From contig CAYUXZ010000006.1 in the NCBI GenBank assembly GCA_964449135.1, forward strand, positions 10,743 through 74,742: a stretch of DNA of 64,000 nt, written 5' to 3'. Within the stretch, counting starts at the first letter, position 1. Each line of letters begins with the position of its first letter. The notes under the pieces were generated by a model, which saw only the letters and a list, made by a program, of their open reading frames with translations, had not been told where the DNA came from and did no database searches. A program made the translations under genes and the position numbers. This stretch comes from SZAS-103 sp964449135 (GTDB lineage: Bacteria > Pseudomonadota > Gammaproteobacteria > Xanthomonadales > Xanthomonadaceae). Shown piece after piece: positions 42,174 through 52,348 of this stretch.

Positions 42174-43400
42174 TCACTTTTTCTTGCCGGACTTCCTCGC
42201 CTGCGCGCCTGCCTCGTTGAGCAGCGCCCGTGCTTCATCGGGCTGCTTGATTCCCTTCTGCAACGCCCGCTCGGCCATCGCCTTGGCTTCGGCCGCGCGC
42301 CGGTCGTTGTGGTAGATCTTCGCAAGGTTCAGGGCGGCTTCGCCGTCGGTCGAGGCTGCGTCGGCCTTTTTGTAGGCCTCGATCGCCTGCTCCTCCTGCC
42401 CGCCGAAATAATAATCCTCGGCCAATGCGGTCAGCACCTCCCGGTTCGGCTGCAGGATGCCTTTTTGCAGTCCGTCGTTGATGGTCGCGATGCTGTCCTT
42501 TTCGTGTCCCTTCAGGGTCGAATACAGGGCGTAAAGCCGGCGGTAATCGTTCGCGCTGGTGAGCAACCCGCGCTTGCGCGCGTCGTCGAGCAACGCGGCG
42601 GCCTTGTCGTCCTGCCCTGCCTGCTGATAGACGGAGGCCACGTTGAGGATCGCGTCCTTGTCGTCCGGATGCGCGCGCAGGATGGCTTGCGCGATCGGTT
42701 CGGCGCGCTCGGGCTGCTTGAGGTTGAAATAGCAGATCAGCAGCAGTTGTTGCGCGTTCGGATCGGGGTGCTGCGGATTCGCGTCCAACGACTTCTGCAG
42801 CGCTTGCGCCGCGGCCGCGTAATCCTTCTTGTTGTAGGCAACCTGCGCGCGCAACGCGTCGTATTCTGGCTTGTCCTGCTTGGTTTCGGTGACGAGTCGA
42901 TCGAGCATTGCCAGGCCTGCATCGGGCTGGCCGGCGCGGATCTCCACATTCGCCAATTGCAGCATCAGGCCGAAGTGCTCGTTGTTCGGCAACGCGTCTT
43001 GCGCGATCGCTTTCTGCAGGCTATCGATCCCGTGGGCGCTGTCGTTCTTGTGCAGATACGCGTAGCCGAGGATCTCGTACGCCAGCGCGCGATCGTAGTT
43101 GTTCGCGTCGTGCTGGGCAGCGAGTTTCTCGCCCTGCGTGATCACGGCATCGTCCTGGGACTTGCTGTTGACCATCTTCAGCAGCTTGCCGAGCGCTTCG
43201 TCCATGTCGGTGGTCGATGCGCCGGCCTTGGGATCGGTGCGTGTGGCGTTGGGATACAGGGGAACGACTTTGTCGCGCTTCTTCACCACCGGTTTGTCGG
43301 CGTTGCCTGCCGCATCGTACTGGGCCAACGCGACCGGCATCGCCAACGCGCCGATCGCGGTCGCCAATGCAAGCAGCTTCAGCGGGTGGGTTTTGCGCAT
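42174..43400 (-). CDS. Tetratricopeptide repeat protein, exported
   Basis: A 408-residue protein with a signal peptide (residues 1-26, ending MPVALAQ) and about eight TPR-like helical pairs through residues 70-395 (ALAYEILGYAYLHKNDSAHGIDSLQKAI, AILNVASVYQQAGQDDKAAALLDDA and similar, given in part). It ends in a lysine-rich tail SGKKK. It probably acts as a periplasmic scaffold; partner unknown. It lies between gyrB and tonB on the same strand; its proximity to the TonB cluster could mean a role in envelope energy coupling. TTGACA-like elements precede it. Confidence 0.85.
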   Translation of the reverse strand: MRKTHPLKLLALATAIGALAMPVALAQYDAAGNADKPVVKKRDKVVPLYPNATRTDPKAGASTTDMDEALGKLLKMVNSKSQDDAVITQGEKLAAQHDANNYDRALAYEILGYAYLHKNDSAHGIDSLQKAIAQDALPNNEHFGLMLQLANVEIRAGQPDAGLAMLDRLVTETKQDKPEYDALRAQVAYNKKDYAAAAQALQKSLDANPQHPDPNAQQLLLICYFNLKQPERAEPIAQAILRAHPDDKDAILNVASVYQQAGQDDKAAALLDDARKRGLLTSANDYRRLYALYSTLKGHEKDSIATINDGLQKGILQPNREVLTALAEDYYFGGQEEQAIEAYKKADAASTDGEAALNLAKIYHNDRRAAEAKAMAERALQKGIKQPDEARALLNEAGAQARKSGKKK

Positions 43401-43494
43401 GGGGTTCTCCGCCGAAAGGCTTGTGGATTGTGTAGATCGGGTTTGACAGGCTAATCGCTACCGGTGCTTCGATTCAAGCCGCTCCATGCAGTTG

Positions 43495-45933
<2,439 letters not shown>

Positions 45934-46003
45934 GCGGGCGCTCGATCCTGTGGTTTCCGTGCGTTGAAGGCAGCGGAAACACGACTGCTCGTGGAAGAGC
46001 GGA

Positions 46004-46012
46004 ATTATAGCA
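46004..46012 (-). promoter_or_regulatory. gyrB: Extended -10 promoter of gyrB
   Basis: The minus strand reads TGCTATAAT, a perfect -10 (TATAAT, 46009-46004) with the extended TGN element. It overlaps the recF TAA stop. The -35 region is weak, and the parS-type site at 46030-46045 begins just upstream, so ParB could influence this promoter. Confidence 0.7.
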
Positions 46013-47093
46013 GTCTGCGAACGCCGCCTTGTTCCACGTGGAACCTCGCGAGGCACAAACTCGTGGCCTGCAACCCCGGCGGCGGTTCGGTTCCACTCAC
46101 CAGAATCTGGGCGCGGTTCGAGGCCAGATCGGCGAGTACGCGTTGTTGGTGTTCGAGGTCGAGTTCGGAGGCGAGGTCGTCCAGAGCGATAACCGGCCAT
46201 TCGTCGCGGGCCTGTGCATAAGCACGAGCCTGCGCAAGCACACAGGACAGGGCCAACAGTTTTTCCTGCCCACGCGAGAGCGCCTGCCGCCCGATCGGCA
46301 GGTTTTCGAAATCAACCCGCCAGTCGGCGCGGTGGGGCCCGGTACCGCTGTATCCGAGCAGCAGATCGCGTGCGCGGGTCTGCGCGAGGGCGTCGGCCAA
46401 CGATTGCTGGTCGCGGCGCCATCCCGGGAGGAACTCGATATTCAGCATCCCCAGTTCAGGCAGGTAGAGGGCGGCGACCTCCACGAGCATCGGCTGGAGC
46501 TGGCACAGGTACATCGCTCGCATCCGCGTAACCGGCTCGCCCGCCTCGACCAACTCCTGGTCCCAAACCGACAACAGGGATTCCGTGGGCCGATTCTTTA
46601 GCAGACTGTTGCGCTGCTTCAGCGCACGGGCGTAACGCCGCCAGACCGGCAGGAAATCCGGTTCCACGTGGAACAAGGCCCAGTCGAGAAACTGCCGGCG
46701 TTGTTCGGAGCCGCCCGCGATCAGCGCGTGACTGCCCGGTTCGAAGCTCAAAACCGCCAAGGCCGCACAGAGTTCGGCCAAGCTGCCTACGGCTTGCGAA
46801 TCCAGCCGGGCTTCCCAATCGCGGCCGGAATGCCTCAATCCGGCGCGCCGCTGGCGACCATCCTGCTGACTCCACTCGGCAAAGACCTCCAGATCCGCCT
46901 GCCCATGCCGGACCAGGCCATCACGCACACGCCCTCGAAACGAGCGGCCGTTCGCGAGCAGGTGCGCCGCTTCGAGCAGGCTGGTCTTGCCCGCGCCGTT
47001 GCCGCCGGTGATCAGGTTGATGCCGGGTTGCGGCCGCAGCTCGGCCGCGTCGAACCCGCGGAAGCGGGCCAGGCTCAGGCGCTCGAGCAGCAT
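46005..47093 (-). CDS. recF: DNA replication and repair protein RecF
   Basis: A 362-residue SMC-like ATPase that with RecO and RecR loads RecA at gaps. Walker A is TGGNGAGKTSLLEA (Lys36), signature block LSRGQEKLLALS, and Walker B VIALDDLASELD with the D-loop. Length is normal (E. coli 357). ATG 47093 fits homology start. The coding sequence contains two parS-type palindromes, read as the peptide FHVE each time (near residues 142 and 350), so local codon choice is fixed by the site. Confidence 0.97.
   Translation of the reverse strand: MLLERLSLARFRGFDAAELRPQPGINLITGGNGAGKTSLLEAAHLLANGRSFRGRVRDGLVRHGQADLEVFAEWSQQDGRQRRAGLRHSGRDWEARLDSQAVGSLAELCAALAVLSFEPGSHALIAGGSEQRRQFLDWALFHVEPDFLPVWRRYARALKQRNSLLKNRPTESLLSVWDQELVEAGEPVTRMRAMYLCQLQPMLVEVAALYLPELGMLNIEFLPGWRRDQQSLADALAQTRARDLLLGYSGTGPHRADWRVDFENLPIGRQALSRGQEKLLALSCVLAQARAYAQARDEWPVIALDDLASELDLEHQQRVLADLASNRAQILVSGTEPPPGLQATSLCLARFHVEQGGVRRLL
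46030..46045. promoter_or_regulatory. parS-type ParB binding site 1
   Basis: TGTTCCACGTGGAACC holds the perfect palindrome GTTCCACGTGGAAC (46031-46044), which matches the conserved bacterial parS pattern GTTNCACGTGNAAC. It lies in the 3' end of recF, about 20 nt upstream of the gyrB -10 box and 2.2 kb from the dnaA-dnaN gap. Confidence 0.88.
46660..46675. promoter_or_regulatory. parS-type ParB binding site 2
   Basis: GGTTCCACGTGGAACA contains the same 14-bp palindrome (46661-46674) as site 1, 630 bp away and in the middle of recF. A chance second copy of a 14-bp sequence within one gene is very unlikely. Confidence 0.88.
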
Positions 47094-47136
47094 GATCGGA
47101 GGCCGGTCGTTCGGGAACGGCCGGATGCGACATGGG

Positions 47137-48237
47137 TCACAGGCGCAGCGGCATGACAACGTGGCGGCAACGGTCGTTAGAGGCTTCGCGGAGCAGGGCG
47201 CTGGAATTGGCGTCGCGCAAGGCGATCAACACCGTCTCTTCGCGCAGCGCGCTGAGTGCATCGAGCAGGTACGTCACATTGAAACCGACCGCGAGTCCAT
47301 CCACCTTGGTGTCCGCCTCGACCTCTTCCTGAGCTTCTTCCTGCTCGGGGTTGTGCGCGACCAGCAGCATCTGTCCCGGGCTGACTTCGATCTTCACGCC
47401 GCGGTATTTTTCGTTCGACAGGATCGCCGCGCGCTGCAAGGACGAGCGCAGGGCTTCGCGATCCACCCGAACTTCCTTGTCGGCGCCGATCGGGATCACC
47501 GCATCGTAATCGGGGAAACGGCCGTCGATCAGCTTGGATGTGAAGGTGACATCCTCGCGGCGCAGGCGCAGGTGGTTGCGTCCGACTTCGAGCTCGACCT
47601 CGCGATCGCCGCCTTCGAGCAGGCGCTGAAGCTCCAGCACGCCCTTGCGCGGCACGATGATCTGCTTGCGCGACTGCGCGCCGGCGGGAAGCTGCGCCTC
47701 ACACAGCGCCAACCGGTGGCCGTCGGTCGCCACGCAGCGCAAGGCCTTCTCGCGCAAGTCCAGCAGCAGGCCGTTGAGGTAGTAACGCACGTCCTGTTGC
47801 GCCATTGCGAACGCGGTGCGCTCGATCAATTCCTTGAGCGCTGCTTCGGGCACGCGGATGCGCTCGACCAGATCGATATCCTCGATCGCCGGAAATTCGT
47901 TCGGCGCGAGTGCGGCGAGGGTGAACCGACTGCGTCCTGCCTGGACGGTGATCTTGTCGTCAACCTGCGACAACGCAACCTTGCTCCCGTCGGGCAGGGC
48001 ACGGACGATCTCGAACAACTTGCGCGCAGGGATCGTGGTTTCACCGTCCCGCGCATCATCCACTGCAGTTCGCGCAACCATTTCGACCTCGAGGTCGGTT
48101 CCGGTCAGCGACAACTGCCCGTCCTTGACGACCGCAAGCAGGTTCGCGAGCACCGGCAAGGTGTGCCGACGCTCGACGACGTTAACGACTTGCTGGAGCG
48201 GCTTGAGCAGAGCTTCTCGCTGAAGGGAAAAACGCAT
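47137..48237 (-). CDS. dnaN: DNA polymerase III subunit beta (sliding clamp)
   Basis: A 366-residue sliding clamp, exactly the E. coli length. It begins MRFSLQREALLKPLQQV and has RRHTLPVLANLL, TDLEVEM, ATDGHRLALCE, IVPRKGVLEL and the C-terminal VVMPLRL that contributes to the partner-binding cleft. Order dnaA-dnaN-recF-gyrB is classic. It starts 201 bp after dnaA, across the probable origin. Confidence 0.98.
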   Translation of the reverse strand: MRFSLQREALLKPLQQVVNVVERRHTLPVLANLLAVVKDGQLSLTGTDLEVEMVARTAVDDARDGETTIPARKLFEIVRALPDGSKVALSQVDDKITVQAGRSRFTLAALAPNEFPAIEDIDLVERIRVPEAALKELIERTAFAMAQQDVRYYLNGLLLDLREKALRCVATDGHRLALCEAQLPAGAQSRKQIIVPRKGVLELQRLLEGGDREVELEVGRNHLRLRREDVTFTSKLIDGRFPDYDAVIPIGADKEVRVDREALRSSLQRAAILSNEKYRGVKIEVSPGQMLLVAHNPEQEEAQEEVEADTKVDGLAVGFNVTYLLDALSALREETVLIALRDANSSALLREASNDRCRHVVMPLRL

Positions 48238-48438
48238 GTGCGGCCCCAAGATTTGTTTGGTGTAAAGAATAAGGATCTGACTGCGGTGGAGACGGAACCA
48301 TCGCTGGAAAACACGATTAACGCTTTGATTTATAAGAATTTATTCAATCTGAAAACGCTGTGCATGTGATTTGCACTCATGGGGGAAACTCTGTGGACAA
48401 AATTTCGTCGCCGGACAGTCCCACAAGCTATCCACAGC
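48238..48438. other. oriC: Probable chromosomal origin oriC (dnaA-dnaN gap)
   Basis: The 201-bp gap contains an A+T-rich stretch (about 48310-48352), unusual in this GC-rich DNA and suitable for unwinding. DnaA-box-like 9-mers, each one mismatch from TTATNCACA, are TTGTCCACA on the minus strand (48400-48392) and CTATCCACA on the plus strand (48428-48436). In Xanthomonas the origin has been placed in this gap. Only two good boxes are visible, and the rpmH-dnaA gap shows none, which favours this location. Confidence 0.6.
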
Positions 48439-49758
48439 TTATTCGGTCAGCTTGCGAATCAATTTCTCCCAGTCCTCGCGCAGCTTGCCGTCCGAAGCGA
48501 TCAACTCCCGTACCTTGCTGCAGGCATGCAAAACGGTCGTATGGTCGCGCCCTCCGAACTTGTCGCCGATCTCCGGCAGGCTGTGCTCGGTGAGTTCCTT
48601 GGCCAGCGCCATCGCGATCTGCCGTGGTCTGGCGATCGAACGGGTGCGCTTCTTGGACGTCATCTCCCCCAACCGCAGCTGGTAGTAGTCTGCCACGGTC
48701 TTCTGGATGTTTTCGATGGAAATCGCCTGCTGCTGCGCGCGCAGCAGGTCGCGCAGGGTGTCCTGGGCGAATTCGACGGTGATCGCGCGGCCGGTGAAGT
48801 TCGCGCGCGCGGTCAGCGTGTTGAGCGCGCCTTCCAGGTCGCGCACGTTCGAGCGCATCCGCTTGGCGATCAGGAACGCCACGTCTTCGGGAATCGGCGC
48901 GCCGCGCTCGCGCGATTTCGACAGCACGATCTGCGCGCGGGTCTCGAAGTCGGGCGGATCGATCGCGACCGCCAACCCCCAGCCCAGCCGAGACTTCAGC
49001 CGCGGTTCCAGGCCTTCGACTTCGCGCGGATAACGATCGCAGGTCAGGATGATCTGCTGCTTGCCGTCGATGAGGGCGTTGAACGTGTGGAAAAACTCCT
49101 CCTGCGTACGGTCCTTGCCCGCGAAGAACTGGACGTCGTCGATCAGCAGCGCGTCGAGCTGCTGGAACTGGCGCTTGAACTGATCCATCGCATTCTCGAC
49201 CAAGGCCTTGCGCATCGCCGAGAAGAATTGTTCGGAGCGCAGGTAGAGCACCTTGGCGGCAGGATTGCGGCTGCGCATCAGGTTGCCCGCGGCGAACATC
49301 AGGTGGGTCTTGCCCAGGCCGGTGCCGCCGTAGAGGAGCAGCGGATTGCGCTCGCGGTCGCCGGGCAGCTGTGCGACCTGCAACGCGGCGGCGCGGCCGA
49401 GCTGGTTGGATCGGCCCTCGACGAAATTGTCGAAGGTGTAATGCGGATCGAGCGTCGAGGGGTAGGCCGATTCGGGCAGTTTCGGCGCGTTGCCCGCCGA
49501 AACGACCGCGGGTGCGCGTGCCAGCGCGCCGACCTCCACGCGGACGGTGATCGCGGTTCCCGCGAAATGGCCAGCGAGTTCACGGATGCGCGGCAGATGC
49601 CGCGTGCGCACCTCATCTACGACATACGCATTGGGCGCGTACAGGGTCAGCCGATCCTCGCGCGCGTCGGCCTGCAGCGGCTTGAGCCAGGTATGCACGT
49701 CTTCGGCGGGCAACTCGGCCTCGAGGCGTTCCAGGCAGCGGGACCAGACTGAGAGCAT
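48439..49758 (-). CDS. dnaA: Chromosomal replication initiator DnaA
   Basis: A 439-residue initiator ATPase. Domain I is residues 1-80, a short linker follows, and the AAA+ core has FDNFVEGRSNQLGRAAA, Walker A LLYGGTGLGKTHL, Walker B LLIDDVQFFAGKD and the arginine region. Domain IV ends with the DnaA-box helix GGRDHTTVLHACSKV. The signature is a little altered (GGTGLGKT where many have GDxGLGKT), a common variant in this order. ATG 49758 is the first good start. Confidence 0.98.
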   Translation of the reverse strand: MLSVWSRCLERLEAELPAEDVHTWLKPLQADAREDRLTLYAPNAYVVDEVRTRHLPRIRELAGHFAGTAITVRVEVGALARAPAVVSAGNAPKLPESAYPSTLDPHYTFDNFVEGRSNQLGRAAALQVAQLPGDRERNPLLLYGGTGLGKTHLMFAAGNLMRSRNPAAKVLYLRSEQFFSAMRKALVENAMDQFKRQFQQLDALLIDDVQFFAGKDRTQEEFFHTFNALIDGKQQIILTCDRYPREVEGLEPRLKSRLGWGLAVAIDPPDFETRAQIVLSKSRERGAPIPEDVAFLIAKRMRSNVRDLEGALNTLTARANFTGRAITVEFAQDTLRDLLRAQQQAISIENIQKTVADYYQLRLGEMTSKKRTRSIARPRQIAMALAKELTEHSLPEIGDKFGGRDHTTVLHACSKVRELIASDGKLREDWEKLIRKLTE

Positions 49759-49821
49759 GGGACAGGAAGGTCTCGCTGGGCGACGCGGGCGTCGCCATCG
49801 GAATCCACGGGAATGGCAGGA

Positions 49822-49851
49822 AGTCTAACCGTGCAGCGCGGAGGCTGCCAA
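49822..49851 (-). promoter_or_regulatory. dnaA: Promoter of dnaA
   Basis: TTGGCA (49851-49846), an 18-nt gap and TAGACT (49827-49822), about 63 nt before the ATG. No DnaA box is seen next to it. Confidence 0.5.
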
Positions 49852-49862
49852 GCACGCCGAAC

Positions 49863-49892
49863 TTGCGTGCGAACACGCCAAGACGCTAGAAT
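49863..49892 (+). promoter_or_regulatory. rpmH: Promoter of rpmH-rnpA
   Basis: TTGCGT (49863-49868), an 18-nt gap and TAGAAT (49887-49892), 38 nt before the rpmH ATG. It is divergent from the dnaA promoter, 12 bp apart at the -35 boxes. Confidence 0.55.
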
Positions 49893-49930
49893 TACCGGTT
49901 CTACTCAACGCATTGCTCCGGAGCGCCGCG

Positions 49931-50071
49931 ATGGCCACCAAGCGCACCTATCAACCCAGCAACCTCAAGCGCAAGCGCGACCACGGTTTTCGTGCGCGCA
50001 TGAAGACCGCCGACGGCCGCAAGATCCTCGCACGCCGCCGAGCCAAGGGCCGCGCGCGCCTCGCCGTCTGA
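49931..50071 (+). CDS. rpmH: 50S ribosomal protein bL34
   Basis: A 46-residue basic protein with the invariant bL34 sequence elements KRTYQPSNLKRKRDHGFRAR and KILARRRAKGR. It sits at the conserved position beside dnaA, 35 bp before rnpA, on its own promoter. It is a small surface component of the large ribosomal subunit. Confidence 0.98.
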   Translation: MATKRTYQPSNLKRKRDHGFRARMKTADGRKILARRRAKGRARLAV

Positions 50072-50106
50072 TCGCGTTGCAAGGCGACTTCCGTCGCCGA
50101 CCCGCC

Positions 50107-50553
50107 ATGATCGCAGGCCGCGCCGCCACGTTTCCGCGCCGCGCCCGTCTGCTGACACCCGGGCAATTCAAGGGAGTCCTCGCCCAGGGCCGCCGCATCA
50201 GCGCGGCCCTGTTTCGTTTGCAGGTGCGCGCGCCTTGCGGCGGCTCGGACGAGAATGGCGCCGATGCGGTTTCGATCGCGCGGCTGGGCATCACCGTTTC
50301 CAAACGCGTTTCGCCGCTTGCCGTGCGGCGCAATCGGATCAAGCGCCTCGTGCGCGAAGGTTTCCGCCGGCAACGCGCGCAATTGCCGCCAGGAGACTAT
50401 GTGCTGCAGGCGCAGCGCGCCGCTGCCACGGCGACATCCGAAGCGATTCGCGCCGAACTCGACGGACTGTGGCGACGCGCGGGCGCGTTGAAGCCAGAGC
50501 CTCCTGCCCCCACAATGCCGACGCGCGCTTCACGCGGCGATAACTCCCACTGA
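50107..50553 (+). CDS. rnpA: Ribonuclease P protein component
   Basis: A 148-residue basic protein, the protein partner of RNase P RNA in tRNA 5' maturation. The RNR signature is present as VRRNRIKRLVREGFRRQRAQLPPGD (given as two parts: VRRNRIKRLVREGFR and LPPGDYVLQA), along with FPRRARLLTPGQFKGVLAQG. It has a C-terminal extension of about 25 residues rich in proline. No yidD gene separates it from yidC, 43 bp away. Confidence 0.95.
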   Translation: MIAGRAATFPRRARLLTPGQFKGVLAQGRRISAALFRLQVRAPCGGSDENGADAVSIARLGITVSKRVSPLAVRRNRIKRLVREGFRRQRAQLPPGDYVLQAQRAAATATSEAIRAELDGLWRRAGALKPEPPAPTMPTRASRGDNSH

Positions 50554-50596
50554 TCAACCCACCGGGCCGCCAGGTTCGGCTCGACGGCGCTTCCCA

Positions 50597-52297
50597 ATGA
50601 ATCAAACCCGCACCTTCCTGCTCGTCGCCTGGTTCGCCCTGGCTTTCCTGCTCTGGCAGGACTGGCAGCAGGATCATGCCGCGCCGGCGGCTGTCGCGAA
50701 CGCTACGGCGGTGAATGCGAATGCGATTCCGGGCGCGAATGCGTCCGTGCCCACGGCAGCGCCCGCGGCGAACTCCGCCAATGCAACACCTGCGATGCCG
50801 CCGCCAGCGATCGCATCGACGCTACCGAGTGCGCCGCCGGTGTTGCTCGGCAGCGACGTGCTGCGCCTGCGCATCGATCCGCGCGGCGCGAGCGTGATCG
50901 GCGCCGATCTGCTCGCCTACGGGCAGACGAATGAACGCGGCAGTCCTCCGGTCACCTTGCTCGACTTTGATGCCGCGCATCTGTTCGTCGTCGAATCCGG
51001 CCTGGTCAGCGCGAACAACGCGCCCGCGCCCAACCACCTGAGCGTGTTCCAGGTCGAAGGCGGCGCTGGCGAAAAAGCACTGGCCAGCGGCGCCGAAAGT
51101 ATTTCGCAATCCTTCGTGTGGACCGACGCAGGCGGAATGCAGGTGCGCAAGAGCTACACCCTGCATCGCGGCAGCTATGTGATCGAGGTGCGCGAGCAGA
51201 TCCGCAACGGCGGCACAGGCGCATGGGTCGGCAACACCTATCGCCAGTTGCGACGCGTGCCGCCGATCTACAAGAAGAACGGCGGCCTGACCAATCCCGA
51301 GTCCTACAGCTTTGCGGGCGCGGCGTGGTACAGCCCGGAAGACAAGTTCGAGAAGCGCGCGTTCGACAAGTTCGGCCAAGCGCTCGACAAGACCGTGACC
51401 GGCGGCTGGGTCGCGATGCTGCAGCATTATTTTCTTGCCGCCTGGATTCCGAATTCCGGTGAGCCCTCGCGTTTCACGGTAGACACCTCGATCGATCGCG
51501 GGCAGACGACCTATCTGGTGCGCGAGCAAGGCCCGCAATTCAAGCTCGCGCCAGGTGCGACGGCAGTCGAAACGGCGCGGTTGTATGTTGGTCCGAAACT
51601 GCAGAACACCTTGCCGGGAATTGCGCCCGGGCTGGACCTGACCGTGGATTACGGCATGTTCACCGTGATCGCGCAGCCGCTGTACTGGCTGTTGTCCAAG
51701 CTGCATTGGCTGATCGGCAATTGGGGCTGGGCGATTGTCGCGCTGGTGCTGGGGATCAAGCTCGCGATGTACAAGCTCTCCGAGGCGCAGTACCGCAACA
51801 TGGCGAAGATGCGCGCGCTGCAGCCGCGGCTGGAGGCGCTCAAGGAGCGCTACGGCGACGACAAGCAGCAGTACCAGATGGCGATGCTGGAGTTCTACAA
51901 GAAGGAGAAGATCAATCCGGCCGGCGGCTGCCTGCCGATGCTGATCCCGATCCCGGTGTTCCTCGCGCTGTACTGGGTATTGCTCGAAAGCGTGGAGCTG
52001 CGCCACGCGCCGTGGATGGGCTGGATCCACAGCCTCAGCGACAAAGATCCGTATTTCGTGCTGCCCGCGTTGTACATGGCGGTGATGTACCTCACCCAGC
52101 GGCTGTCGCCGACGCCGGGCATGGATCCGATGCAGCGCAAGATGCTGCAGTTCATGCCGCTGACCTTCGGCGTGATGTTCGCCTTCTTTCCCGCGGGGCT
52201 GGTGCTGTACTGGGTGACCAACGGATCGCTGGGCCTGCTGCAGCAGTGGTGGCTGATGCGCCAGCACGGCGCGCCGGTCGCGGCGTCGCGCGCGTGA
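50597..52297 (+). CDS. yidC: Membrane protein insertase YidC
   Basis: A 566-residue inner membrane insertase/chaperone acting with or without Sec. An N-terminal helix (residues 5-20) is followed by an Ala/Pro-rich linker, the large periplasmic P1 domain (about 80-335, with NTYRQLRRVPPIYKKNGG), and five C-terminal helices with GNWGWAIVALVLGIKLAMY, the cytoplasmic loop RYGDDKQQYQMAMLEFYKKE in part, GGCLPMLIPIPVFLALYWVL and FPAGLVLYWVTNGSLGLLQQ in part. Length is typical. It is the third gene after rpmH and rnpA. Confidence 0.97.
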   Translation: MNQTRTFLLVAWFALAFLLWQDWQQDHAAPAAVANATAVNANAIPGANASVPTAAPAANSANATPAMPPPAIASTLPSAPPVLLGSDVLRLRIDPRGASVIGADLLAYGQTNERGSPPVTLLDFDAAHLFVVESGLVSANNAPAPNHLSVFQVEGGAGEKALASGAESISQSFVWTDAGGMQVRKSYTLHRGSYVIEVREQIRNGGTGAWVGNTYRQLRRVPPIYKKNGGLTNPESYSFAGAAWYSPEDKFEKRAFDKFGQALDKTVTGGWVAMLQHYFLAAWIPNSGEPSRFTVDTSIDRGQTTYLVREQGPQFKLAPGATAVETARLYVGPKLQNTLPGIAPGLDLTVDYGMFTVIAQPLYWLLSKLHWLIGNWGWAIVALVLGIKLAMYKLSEAQYRNMAKMRALQPRLEALKERYGDDKQQYQMAMLEFYKKEKINPAGGCLPMLIPIPVFLALYWVLLESVELRHAPWMGWIHSLSDKDPYFVLPALYMAVMYLTQRLSPTPGMDPMQRKMLQFMPLTFGVMFAFFPAGLVLYWVTNGSLGLLQQWWLMRQHGAPVAASRA

Positions 52298-52348
52298 GTT
52301 TGCTGTCGCTCGGACTCGCGTAAGCGCAGACGCGCAAGGTTCGGAGTC

